From: Deltaproteobacteria bacterium
GTDB lineage: Bacteria > JADJOY01
DNA length: 64,000 nt
NCBI GenBank assembly: GCA_016713535.1
Contig: JADJOY010000013.1
Coordinates: 5,684 to 69,683, forward strand
Reading direction: 5' to 3'
Below, piece after piece: positions 29,713 through 38,674 of this stretch. The translations under genes and the position numbers were made by a program. The notes beneath the pieces are model-generated. The model searched no databases. It was given only the letters and a program-made list of their open reading frames with translations, and was not told the origin of the DNA. Every line of letters begins with the position of its first letter. Position 1 is the first letter of the stretch.

Positions 29713-30618
29713 CTACGACCCCACGTCGAGATCGACGTCCGGCACCATGTCCAGGAAGCGAGCGCGGGCGGCTCGATCGATCGCCTCCGCGCGCAGCACC
29801 TCCTCGGCGGCGCGCAGGTACTCGAGGGTGAGCGCGGTGGCGCGGTCGACCTGCCCCGCGAGGTCGGTGTCGGTGTAGTACCGACGCCTGAGCGCCGCTG
29901 CGTCGGCGAGCGCCGCCACTCCCTCCCGCCAGCCTTGCTTCCCCGAGAGCAACACCCCGTACCAGCTCGTCCAGCGCAGCCAAGCGTCGAGGGTCGCGCG
30001 TGACGGCGCGTGCGCGTGGACCTCGACGACCGCGCTCTCGATCACGCTGGCGAGCTCGGCCGGCACCCGCGCCGCCCACAGGGAAGCGCCGGGAAACGAC
30101 GACGTCACGTCACGCGGATAAGCGGTGCCCATGATGTCGTGACCGAGACGCTCCTGGTGGAAGAAGAGGCTCTGGTACTTCTCCGCCTCGGTGTGGTGCG
30201 ACTCGAACCAGCCGCCGCTGCGCGCGAGCTCCTCGCGGACGTGGCGCTGCACGATCGGGTGGATCAGCCGGTCCATCGCGTGGTGCGAGAGGTAGCCGCC
30301 CAGGAACGCGATCGCCGCGGCGCCATCGTCGCGAGCATCCAGGTGACGTCGCCGCACCGCCTCCACGAGCGCGAGCGCGAACCGGCCGACGCCGCGGGTG
30401 TGGAACACGTGCCCCCACGGATCGGAGAGCGACACCCGTCCCCTGAAGTGGCGCGCGATCTGGAGCGGGAAAGCGGTGAAGTACGGCAGGTCGACGAACA
30501 CCGCGCCGAACCGCCGGGCACCGGGCGCGCGGGTGAACGCGGCGGCGAAGCCCGCGGGCACGCCGGCGCGGGAGGCGCACTCGTCGGACGCCGTCGCGTG
30601 GAGCAGGAAGGCCGGCAT
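29713..30618 (-). CDS. Zinc-dependent phospholipase C-like protein
   Basis: A 301-residue protein resembling the Zn_dep_PLPC domain. Histidine- and aspartate-rich stretches [19 protein letters not shown] and [10 protein letters not shown] would bind zinc. It begins [13 protein letters not shown] without a clear signal peptide. The family is widespread in environmental bacteria with few tested members, so the catalytic role is an inference. It precedes the SGNH gene on the same strand with a 71-bp gap. Confidence 0.7.
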   Translation of the reverse strand: MPAFLLHATASDECASRAGVPAGFAAAFTRAPGARRFGAVFVDLPYFTAFPLQIARHFRGRVSLSDPWGHVFHTRGVGRFALALVEAVRRRHLDARDDGAAAIAFLGGYLSHHAMDRLIHPIVQRHVREELARSGGWFESHHTEAEKYQSLFFHQERLGHDIMGTAYPRDVTSSFPGASLWAARVPAELASVIESAVVEVHAHAPSRATLDAWLRWTSWYGVLLSGKQGWREGVAALADAAALRRRYYTDTDLAGQVDRATALTLEYLRAAEEVLRAEAIDRAARARFLDMVPDVDLDVGS

Positions 30619-30754
30619 ACGCCCCAAGCTACCCGCTCGGCCGGGGGCAAGCCACGGCCAGCCGGCTCGCTCCGGCGCGCCCGACCGCCCCCGACCTCGA
30701 CGAGATCCCGGCCCCGCGCCATGCTCGCGCGGCCTGTCGCACCGAGGATGACTC

Positions 30755-32531
30755 GTGACTCGACGCCCGCTCTCACCGCGCCTGGTGCTCGCGCTTTCCG
30801 CGCTCGCGCTCGCCGCGCCCGTGCTCGCCCAGCAACCGACTGGCGAGCAGCTCGTTCCGCCCGGCTTGCTCGCCGGCACACCCTTCCACGTCGACGAGAT
30901 GGAGCGCGAGTCGCTCGCCGAGATCGAGGGCAGCCCGATCGTGCTGCGCGAGGCGCTCGCCACTTCGCTGGCGCGCAACCCCGTCATCCGCGAGCAGCTC
31001 CTCGGACCGGTCGTCAGCGAGGCCGAGCTCGAGGCGCGCAAGGGCGTCTACGCGCTCAGCTTCTTCGCCGACGCGGCGGCCGCGCAGAGCGTCACGCCGC
31101 AGGCGTCCGCGCTCGCCGGCGCGGAGGACATCGACCTGCGAACCCAGCGCTTCGGCGCCGGGCTCGAGCAGCCGATCGAGGCCAGCGGCGGCAGCGTGCG
31201 CCTCGGCATCGAGAACCAGATCGAGCAGACCAACTCGGCGTACGCGTCGCTCTCGCCGTCCTACGTGCCGACGCTGACCCTCGAGCTCAAGCAGCCGCTG
31301 CTGCGCGGCCTGCTCCTCGACCGCAGCCGCGCCCAGATCCAGCTCGCCGAGATCGACCGCACCCAGTCGGGGCTCGCCCTCACCCAGACCGTGCGCGACG
31401 TGGTGCGGGTCGTGGAGCAGGACTACTGGGAGCTCCACCACGCGATGCAGATCGTGCGCATCAACCGGCTCGCCCTCGAGCTCGGCAAGGCGCTGCTCGG
31501 CAACGACCGCCGCCGCTTCGAGGTGGGCGTGCTGCCCAAGCCCGACCTCCTCGACGACGAGGCCTCGGTGGCGCGCCTCGAGGACGACCTCGTCCGCACC
31601 CGCTCGGCGCTGCGCGCCGCCAGCGACGCGCTCCGCCGCGACCTCGGGCTGCCGCTCGCTGGACCCGGCTTGCTCGCGGCCGACCAGCCCACCGCGGACG
31701 TCCCGGACGTCGGGCCGGTGGACACGCTGGTGGCACGGGCTCTCGCCGAGCGCGAGGAGCTCAAGCGCGGCACCAACGTGATCGCGCAGCGCTCGATCGA
31801 GGCCGAGGCCGCCGAGAACGATCGGCTGCCGGCGCTCGACGTGGTCGCGGGGGCGGGGCTCACCGGCCTCGCCGGGAGCGGCCGCCCCACGAGCTTCGGC
31901 GGCGAGATCTTCGAGTCGCCCTTCACGGGCAGCTTCCCCGACTCCTACGACAGCCTCGCCACCGGCGACTACTACGACTGGAGCGTGGGCTTGCAGCTCC
32001 GCGTGCCGCTCACCAGCGACACCGCCGACTACGAGGCCCAGGTCGCGAGCGTGAACCGCCGTATCGCCGAGCGCTCGCTCACCCGCACGCAGCAGGACGT
32101 GGAGCTCGAGGTGCGCCGCGCCCACGACGACGCCGCCACCGCCGCGGCCCGCATCGAGACCAGCACCACGGCCTTCCTGCGCGCGCGCGACAACCTCGAG
32201 TCGGAGGCCAAGCGCTACACCCTGGGCGCGAGCCGCACCGACGACGTGATCCGCAAGATCGAGGCGTACGCACGCGCGCTCGCGACCGTGAGCCGCGCGC
32301 GCGCCGACCACCGCATCGCCATCGCCGCGGTGGAGCGCCTCCGCGTCCAACCTGGAGCGGGCGGGCATCCTCGTGCCGACCGGTGACGAGGCCGGCCGGC
32401 CCACACCCGAGGACGTGGGCGCGGGCAAGGCAGAACCTCCCGAGCCGCGGCTGGTGGGCGGCGGCGCCGCGGGCCCCACCGCCACCCCCGGCTCCGGCGC
32501 GCCGGTCGCTTCGCCCGTGCCGGCGCCGTGA
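30755..32531 (+). CDS. TolC-like outer-membrane channel, frameshifted near 32347
   Basis: Outer-membrane efflux protein. Signal peptide RPLSPRLVLALSALALAAPV, then two repeats of long alpha-hairpins with strands (FGAGLEQPIEASGGSVRLGI; LELKQPLLRGLLLDRSRAQI) and QDVELEVRRAHDDA. Starts with GTG behind GAGGA. The original frame ends at 32386 in an atypical peptide. Shifting by one base near 32347 gives the expected SNLERAGILVPTGDE and a proline/glycine tail ending at 32531, overlapping the next start codon (GTGA). No inner-membrane pump or adaptor gene is adjacent, so its partner lies elsewhere. Confidence 0.87.
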
Positions 32532-33207
32532 GCGACACCGTCGACCCGTTCGCGCGTGACGAGACCCGCGCGGCGGCGCGCGCGCGGGTGGCCGCGGCGG
32601 CGATCCCGCGCGGCTACTCCGGCGCCCTCCACGTCGTCTACTTCAACGCCTTGGCACTCACGGTGATCGGCTACGCGGTCGCCGGTCTCGATCGGCCACG
32701 CGCCTTCGAGGTCGCGCTCGCGCCGCTCTTCGTGGTGTTCGCGAACGCCTTCGAGTGGTGGATCCATCGCGGCCCGATGCACCACCCGGTCAAGGGGCTG
32801 CGTGAGCTCTACGACCGCCACACCCTCTCGCACCACGTCTACTTCACCGATCGCGACATGGAGATCGAGAGCGCGCGCGAGCTCAAGCTGGTGCTCTTCC
32901 CGCCGTTCGCGCTGCCCTTCTTCATCGTGCTGACCTCCCCGCTGCCGATCGCCGCGGGACTCCTGATCTCGGCCAACGCGGCGCGGATCTTCTTCGCGTC
33001 GGCGATCGGCTACTACCTCGTCTACGAGTGGATGCACCTCCTCCACCACCTGCCGAAGGCGAGCTGGATCGGGCGCACGCTCTTCGTGACCGCGGCTCGT
33101 GACCACCACACCCGCCATCACGACCGCGCCTCATGACGCGCGGCAACTTCAACGTGTCGTTCCCGCTCTGGGACCGGGTGCGCGGCACCGTGCTCGGCGA
33201 CGCCTGA
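32528..33207 (+). CDS. Fatty acid hydroxylase / sterol desaturase family, frameshifted near 33128
   Basis: Membrane di-iron oxygenase homologue. Histidine clusters HRGPMHH, HTLSHH, HLLHH and HHTRHH follow the family pattern among four hydrophobic segments. A missing base near 33125-33133 ends the frame after HHDRAS. The next frame immediately supplies MTRGNFNVSFPLWDRVRGTV, the usual C-terminus, ending at 33207. It overlaps the TolC gene by 4 bp and precedes the YdjC gene by 13 bp. It probably hydroxylates a lipid or carotenoid-like substrate. Confidence 0.85.
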
Positions 33208-33220
33208 GCCGCTTTCGTCG

Positions 33221-34093
33221 GTGAGCGCGCCGCCGATCCGCATCCGCATCACCGCCGACGACCTCGGCTGGTCGCCCGAGGTGAACGAGGGGATCGCACG
33301 TGCAGTGCGAGCCGGGACGCTCTCCGCGGTGAGCGTGCTGGCGACCGGGCCGGCGTTCGAGTCGGGTGTGGGCTTGCTGCGCGAGGCGCTCGCCGGGCGC
33401 CCGCCGGGCTCGGTGTCGGTCGGCCTCCACCTCGACCTCACCGACTTCCGCGCGGTCGCGGAGCCGGCGGCGATCCCGTCGCTGGTCGACGGCGAGGGGC
33501 GCTTCCGGCGCCGCTCGCGACCGCTGATGGTGGCGCTGCTCACGGGTGCCGCCCGGGTCGAGCACGTGGCGCTCGAGCTCGCGGCGCAGCTCGGGCGGCT
33601 GCGCGCGGCCGGCCTCGCGATCGGGCACCTCGACGGCCACCGCCACGCGCACCTGTTCCCGGGCCTCTCCGGGGTCGTCGCGGGCGCCGCACGCGAGCTC
33701 GCGTTCGTGCGCACGATGCCGCTCCGCGACCCGCGCCCGATCGCGCCCGCGGCCTTGCCCGAGCGAGTCGCGCTCGCGCTCCTGTCGGCGCGGCTGGTGC
33801 GCGCGCTCGGCGCGCGGTTCGGCGCGCGGCCCAGCGACGCGATCGCCGGCCTCGCCGAGGGGCGCACCCTCGAGAGCGACTGGATCGCGCGAACGGTGCG
33901 CGCCGCGCGCCCGGGCCTCACCGAGATCGTGACCCACCCGGGCGTCGCGGACTCGGGGACCGTCGGGCGCTCCCGCGGCCACGATCGCTCGCTCGATCTC
34001 GCCGCCCTCACCTCACCCGACCTCGCGGACGCGCTCGCGGAGCGAGGTGTGGAGCTGGTGCGCGGCGACGATCACCGCGGTTGCGCGTCGTGA
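33221..34093 (+). CDS. ChbG/YdjC/HpnK-family carbohydrate deacetylase
   Basis: A 290-residue putative metal-dependent deacetylase. RITADDLGWSPEVNEGI holds the two N-terminal aspartates. VGLHLDLTDF and GHLDGHRHAHLFPG carry the metal histidines. THPGVAD near the end gives the late histidine. YdjC relatives deacetylate chito-oligosaccharides, and the HpnK branch acts in hopanoid synthesis. The adjacent fatty acid hydroxylase makes lipid-linked substrates conceivable but unproven. GTG start with no strong ribosome site; likely translationally linked to the gene before it. Confidence 0.85.
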   Translation: MSAPPIRIRITADDLGWSPEVNEGIARAVRAGTLSAVSVLATGPAFESGVGLLREALAGRPPGSVSVGLHLDLTDFRAVAEPAAIPSLVDGEGRFRRRSRPLMVALLTGAARVEHVALELAAQLGRLRAAGLAIGHLDGHRHAHLFPGLSGVVAGAARELAFVRTMPLRDPRPIAPAALPERVALALLSARLVRALGARFGARPSDAIAGLAEGRTLESDWIARTVRAARPGLTEIVTHPGVADSGTVGRSRGHDRSLDLAALTSPDLADALAERGVELVRGDDHRGCAS

Positions 34094-34167
34094 CGGACGA
34101 GCGGGTATTCTCCGCGCCATCGCCCGACCCGGCCGAGCGGCGACCGCGAGACTGACCCCGAGCACCG

Positions 34168-35781
34168 ATGACCGAGAAGCGAATCCACGATCCCATCGGC
34201 GCCGCCGCCGCGTTCGTGCACGACCACGAGCGGCGCTTCCGTCCGCTCTACGTCGAGGCCGCGAGCGCGGCCTGGGACCTCGCCACCACCGGGCTCCCCG
34301 AGCACGCCGACCGCAAGACCGCCGCCGAGGTCGAGATCGGGCGCATCTTCGCGGACCTCGGCGCCTACACGCGGGTCAACTCGTTCGACCGCGTGCTGCG
34401 CGAGCACGCCGAGGTCGATCCGCTCCTGCGCCGCCAGGTCCACCTCCTCCGTCTCGCCTATCTCGAGGGGCAGATCGACGACACCACGCTCGCCGAGCGC
34501 GTGGCGCTCGAGACCGAGATCGAAAACGAGTTCAACCACCACCGCGGCCGGCTGCGTGGCGAGCACGTCGACGACAACGAGCTCCGGCGGGTGCTGCTGG
34601 GCGAAGACGACGTCGCGCTCCGGCGCGACGCGTGGCTCGCCTCGAAGGAGGTCGGCGCGCACGTCGCCGCGCGGCTCGAGCGCCTGGTGCGGATCCGCAA
34701 CACCGCCGCCCGCCGTCGCGGCTTCCGCGACCACCGGGCGCTCGCCCTCGCGGTGAGCGAGATCGACGAAGCCTGGCTCGATCCCTTCCTGACCGACCTC
34801 GACGAGCGCACCCGCGAGCCCTACCGGGCGATGAAGCGCTTGCTCGACGCGACGCTGGCGAGGCGCTTCGGCGTGAGCGAGGGCTCGCTCGCGCCGTGGC
34901 ACTACCCCGATCCGTTCTTCCAGGAGCCGCCGGTGTCCGAGGCGGCGCGGCTCGATCCCGGGTTTCGCGGCGTGGACCTCGTGGCGGCTTCGATCGCGAC
35001 CTTTCGCGCGATCGGGCTTCCCGTGGACGAGTCGCTCAAGGCGAGCGACCTCGAGCCGCGCCCCGGGAAGAGCCAGCACGCGTTCTGCATCCAGATCGAC
35101 CGCGAGCGCGACGTGCGCGTCCTCGCCAACGTCGAGCCGGTCGCCTACTGGGCCGGCACGATGCTCCACGAGTTCGGGCACGCGGCGTACGACCTCTACG
35201 TCGACCCGGCGCTGCCGTTCATGTTGCGTTGTCCGGCGCACCCGCTGACCACCGAGGCGGTGGCGCTCTTGATGGGCCGGCTGCTCTACGACCCGGCGTG
35301 GCTCGAGGCCGACGCCGGGTTCGAGACCTCGCGGGTGGCCGAGCTCACCGAGCCGCTGCGCGAGACCCGCCACGCGGCGCGCTTGGTGTTCGCGCGCTGG
35401 TGCCTGACGGTGATCGAGTTCGAGCGTTCGCTCTACGCCGACCCCGACGGCGACCTCGACGCCCGCTGGTGGGACGTGGTCGAGCGCTTCCAGGAGGTAC
35501 GCCGGCCGCCCGCGCGCAAGGCGGCCGACTGGGCAGCGAAGATCCACCTCTCGACCAACCCGGTCTACTACCAGAACTACCTCATCGGAGAGACGCTCGC
35601 GGCGCAGCTCGCCGAGACGATCCACGCGCGCACCGGCCGTGGCGTCTTCGGCAACCCGGGCGCCGGGCACTTCCTGCTGCACCAGGTGTTTCGCCCCGGC
35701 GCGAGCGTGCCGTGGGACGAGCTGGTCCGCCGCGCCACCGGTCGGCCGCTCGATCCCGAGGTCTACCTGACCGATTACTGA
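34168..35781 (+). CDS. M3/M2-like oligopeptidase (HEFGH zinc peptidase)
   Basis: A 537-residue, mainly helical zinc peptidase without a signal peptide. The zinc motif is MLHEFGHAAYD, with a downstream glutamate in TTEAVALLMGRLLYDP, matching the M3 oligoendopeptidase and M2 peptidyl-dipeptidase fold. The late segment STNPVYYQNYLIGETLAAQL resembles the substrate-binding tyrosine region of these families. Function is probably degradation of medium-length peptides in the cytoplasm. The exact MEROPS family is uncertain. Confidence 0.82.
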   Translation: MTEKRIHDPIGAAAAFVHDHERRFRPLYVEAASAAWDLATTGLPEHADRKTAAEVEIGRIFADLGAYTRVNSFDRVLREHAEVDPLLRRQVHLLRLAYLEGQIDDTTLAERVALETEIENEFNHHRGRLRGEHVDDNELRRVLLGEDDVALRRDAWLASKEVGAHVAARLERLVRIRNTAARRRGFRDHRALALAVSEIDEAWLDPFLTDLDERTREPYRAMKRLLDATLARRFGVSEGSLAPWHYPDPFFQEPPVSEAARLDPGFRGVDLVAASIATFRAIGLPVDESLKASDLEPRPGKSQHAFCIQIDRERDVRVLANVEPVAYWAGTMLHEFGHAAYDLYVDPALPFMLRCPAHPLTTEAVALLMGRLLYDPAWLEADAGFETSRVAELTEPLRETRHAARLVFARWCLTVIEFERSLYADPDGDLDARWWDVVERFQEVRRPPARKAADWAAKIHLSTNPVYYQNYLIGETLAAQLAETIHARTGRGVFGNPGAGHFLLHQVFRPGASVPWDELVRRATGRPLDPEVYLTDY

Positions 35782-35815
35782 GCGGACCACCGGGAGGCGG
35801 TCCCTCGGAGGGCGT

Positions 35816-36165
35816 TCAGCGCTCGCGCCACACCCCGTCGGTGATCGCGGTGGCGCCGTGCGCTCGCGCAGCCGGCAACAGGTACGCGAGGACGCGCTCG
35901 CCGTCGTCGAGCTCGATCTCGCGGCGCACGTAGAGCTCGGGCACTCCTCGAACGCGTCGAGCGCCGCGAGGTGCGCGTCGCCGACCTCGAACACCTCACC
36001 GCTCACCGCGCTCGCGCCACCCTCGACGAGAGCGGGGTACTCGCCCGCAACCACCAGCGTGTAGCGCGGCGCAGTCCGCGCCGCTCGCACGAAGCGCGCG
36101 CCCGCCATCTGGTCGTGGTGGCGATGGGCGCGCTTCAGGCTCCCGTACACGAACACCCGCGGCAT
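35816..36165 (-). CDS. AIG2-like gamma-glutamylcyclotransferase, frameshifted near 35945
   Basis: A small protein with the family's opening FVYGSLKRAHRHH (the YGSL phosphate-like loop), the EYPALVEGG strand and LAALDAFE. One G appears to be missing after DAFE. Restoring it gives AFEGVPELYVRREIELDDG and a natural end at 35816, for a 116-residue protein, normal for the family. It could cleave gamma-glutamyl amines or peptides. Convergent with the peptidase gene, with a gap of only 34 bp. Confidence 0.8.
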
Positions 36166-36233
36166 CGACCGGCCCCTCCCGCGCGGCGATCCTACCGCGC
36201 CCCGGACGACGCACCGGAGGTACTCTCCGCACC

Positions 36234-37208
36234 ATGCGCCGGCGGTCCTTCCTCGTCACCGCGTTCGTCGCGCTCGCGTGTTCGGCGCCGATGGCCTCCT
36301 CGGCCGGCCAGCTCGGCGACTTCGAGCGCGAGGTGGAGCGCCCTCAGGAGCGCTCGTCCAACGACTGGGCGGACGACGACGGGCTGCTCGACTGCGACGA
36401 CTTCTTCTCCTGCCTGTTCGGCGCGATCGCCGTGGGCGCCGCCGAGGCCGTGGTGCGAGGCGCAGGCGCCGCGGCCGGCGAGGCCGTCGACTGGGCGCTC
36501 TTCGGGCCCAGCCACGACGACGACCGCGAGTGGCTCGGCACGGCCACCGGCGAGCCCGCACCGCCGATCCCGCCCCAGGATCCATCGCAGACGGTCCCGC
36601 TCCCCGAGCGCCGCGAACCGCCCGCGCCGCCCCCGCCTTCGCCGTCGGCACCGGCTCCCCCGGCGACGAAACCGCGCGGTGGCCCCGGCACCACCAACCG
36701 CTACGGCGGAGAGCGCGCCGCCGGCTCGTCGACGATCCCGTCTCTCCGGGTCGACAACGGCTACTGGCTCGTCCCCGACGACGTCGACGGCTACGCACTC
36801 CAGGCGCAAGCCGGCTACGGCGCCTTCGCCGCGAGCTTCGAGTTCCTGCGGCTCTGGGAGGACCAGCCGGCGAGCCGCCTCGACTCGTACGCGGCGGACG
36901 TGGTGTTCCGGTTCGCCGCCGGCGAGGTGTTCGAGTTCGACATCGCCACCGGCTACCGCGGCTTCCGCGGCGCCGAGCACCACGACGGCTGGGAAATCGG
37001 TGTCCCGATCGCGATCTACCCGTGGCAGTTCCTGGGCGTCGAAGCGTCCTTCAAGTGGGCGTTCATCGCCGGCAACGTCGTCGACGATTACCGCGCCGGG
37101 CTCGCGCTCCACCTGCCGTTCGTCACGCTGCGGCCCGGCTACCGCCACCTCGCCACGGGCGACGAGAGCCTCGACGGCCCCGAGCTCACCCTCGCCGTGA
37201 TGTGGTGA
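36234..37208 (+). CDS. Exported protein with proline-rich linker and barrel-like C-terminus
   Basis: A 324-residue protein of unknown function. It has a signal peptide (RRRSFLVTAFVALACSAPM), an acidic stretch with a cysteine pair (DCDDFFSCLFG), a Pro/Ala-rich linker of about 50 residues, and about 150 residues of alternating strands (for example FEFDIATGYRGFRG and GLALHLPFVTLRPGYRHLA) ending in an aromatic residue, as in outer-membrane barrels. It is divergent from the AIG2 gene. Confidence 0.65.
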   Translation: MRRRSFLVTAFVALACSAPMASSAGQLGDFEREVERPQERSSNDWADDDGLLDCDDFFSCLFGAIAVGAAEAVVRGAGAAAGEAVDWALFGPSHDDDREWLGTATGEPAPPIPPQDPSQTVPLPERREPPAPPPPSPSAPAPPATKPRGGPGTTNRYGGERAAGSSTIPSLRVDNGYWLVPDDVDGYALQAQAGYGAFAASFEFLRLWEDQPASRLDSYAADVVFRFAAGEVFEFDIATGYRGFRGAEHHDGWEIGVPIAIYPWQFLGVEASFKWAFIAGNVVDDYRAGLALHLPFVTLRPGYRHLATGDESLDGPELTLAVMW

Positions 37209-37222
37209 GCGCGCTGGCGCCT

Positions 37223-37297
37223 TACCGCGGGCGGGGATGAACCCCGCCCCTACGAACCGCACCGAACCGTAGGGGCGGGCTCCACGCCCGCCCGCCG
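37223..37297. repeat. Dispersed GC hairpin repeat between convergent genes
   Basis: A GCGGGCGGGG...CCCCGCCC stem and its mirror surround a short CGAACCG spacer, with GTAGGGGCGGG at the junction. It touches the stop codon of the NCS2 permease gene and belongs to the same hairpin family as the 15.3 and 26.8 kb copies. Confidence 0.6.
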
Positions 37298-38632
37298 TCA
37301 GCGTGTCAGGAACGCGTAGCGCAGCAGGAAGAGCACCGCGAAGGTGTGCACCAGCCAGTGGGTCTGGGCCGCCTTACCCGTCACGACCTTGATGAGCGAG
37401 TAGGCGATGAAGCCGAACGCGATGCCCTCGGTGATCGAGAGCGCCATCGGCATGATGACGATCGCCAGGAACGCGGGGATCGCCTCCTCGGCGTCGTCCC
37501 ACGGGATCCCCGCGATCGCCTCGATCATGAAGTAGCCGACCAGGATCAGCGACGGCGCGATCGCCGGATGAAAGCTCGCGCCGCCGATCGTCACGTCGCC
37601 GCTCACCATCTGCACCAGCGGCGTGAAGAAGAGCGAGAGCAGGAGCAGTGCGGCCGTCACGACGCTGGTGAGGCCCGTGCGCCCGCCGGCCGAGACGCCG
37701 GCAGCGCTCTCGATGTAGCTGGTCACGGTGCTGGTGCCCGCGACCGCGCCCACCACGGTGGAGATCGAGTCCGCGAGCAGCGCCTCACGGGCCTTGGGCA
37801 GCTTGCCGTCGGCGGTCATGAGGCCAGCCTTCTCCGAGACGCCGACCAGCGTCCCGACGGTGTCGAAGAGCGCCAGGAACAGGAACACGAAGATCACCGG
37901 CGCCATCGCGGGTGTCAGCGCGCCGAGCGGATCGAGCTTCAGGAAGGTGGGCGCGAGCGAGGGCGGCGTCGACACCACTCCCGAGAACTTCGTGTAGCCG
38001 AGCGCCAGCGACACCGCGGTGGTGACGGCGATCCCGGCGAGCAGCGCGAGCCGCGACTGGCGCACCAGCAGCACGATCGACACCACCAGCCCGAGCACGG
38101 TGAGCAGCGCGGCCGGTGAGCGCAGGCTGCCGAGCGCCAGGCCGGTCGCCGGGTCGTGGACCACGAGTCCGCCGTATTCGAGCCCGACCAGCGTGATCAG
38201 GAGCCCGATGCCCGCGGCGATGCCGCGCTTGAGCGAGCTCGGGATCACCTCGATGAGCTTCTCGCGCAGCCCCACGCCCGCGAGCAGGATGAAGATCGTG
38301 CCGGCGATGGCGATGGCGCCGAGGGCCACCGTCCACGGCACCTTCATGCCGAGCACCACCGCGTACGTGAAGTAGAAGTTGTGGCCCATGCCGGGCGCCA
38401 GCGCGACCGGATAGTTGGCGAGGAACGCCATCAGCAGGCACGCGATCGCGCTGGCGATGCAGGTCGCGACCAGCACCGCGCCGGGGTCCATGCCCGCCTT
38501 GCCGAGGACCACCGGCTGGACGAACAGGATGTAGGCCATCGTCGCGAAGGTGGTGGCCCCCGCGACCACCTCGGTGTGGACCGACGTGCCGCGCTCGGCG
38601 AGCTGAAAGCGCCGCTCCAACCACTCGTTCAT
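37298..38632 (-). CDS. NCS2-family purine permease (AzgA-like)
   Basis: A 444-residue inner-membrane transporter with about 13 hydrophobic segments. ERGTSVHTEVVAGATTFATMAYILFVQP at the start, GMGHNFYFTYAV, LFDTVGTLVGVSEKAGLM and the TSTVTSYIESAAGVSAGGRTG loop match the AzgA branch, which imports adenine, guanine or hypoxanthine with protons. The start was selected because the conserved N-terminus begins there. No purine-metabolism gene or riboswitch is adjacent. Confidence 0.92.
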   Translation of the reverse strand: MNEWLERRFQLAERGTSVHTEVVAGATTFATMAYILFVQPVVLGKAGMDPGAVLVATCIASAIACLLMAFLANYPVALAPGMGHNFYFTYAVVLGMKVPWTVALGAIAIAGTIFILLAGVGLREKLIEVIPSSLKRGIAAGIGLLITLVGLEYGGLVVHDPATGLALGSLRSPAALLTVLGLVVSIVLLVRQSRLALLAGIAVTTAVSLALGYTKFSGVVSTPPSLAPTFLKLDPLGALTPAMAPVIFVFLFLALFDTVGTLVGVSEKAGLMTADGKLPKAREALLADSISTVVGAVAGTSTVTSYIESAAGVSAGGRTGLTSVVTAALLLLSLFFTPLVQMVSGDVTIGGASFHPAIAPSLILVGYFMIEAIAGIPWDDAEEAIPAFLAIVIMPMALSITEGIAFGFIAYSLIKVVTGKAAQTHWLVHTFAVLFLLRYAFLTR

Positions 38633-38674
38633 CGCGTCCCCCCCGGGTCGGATCCCGCGGCGACGCTAGCGTAG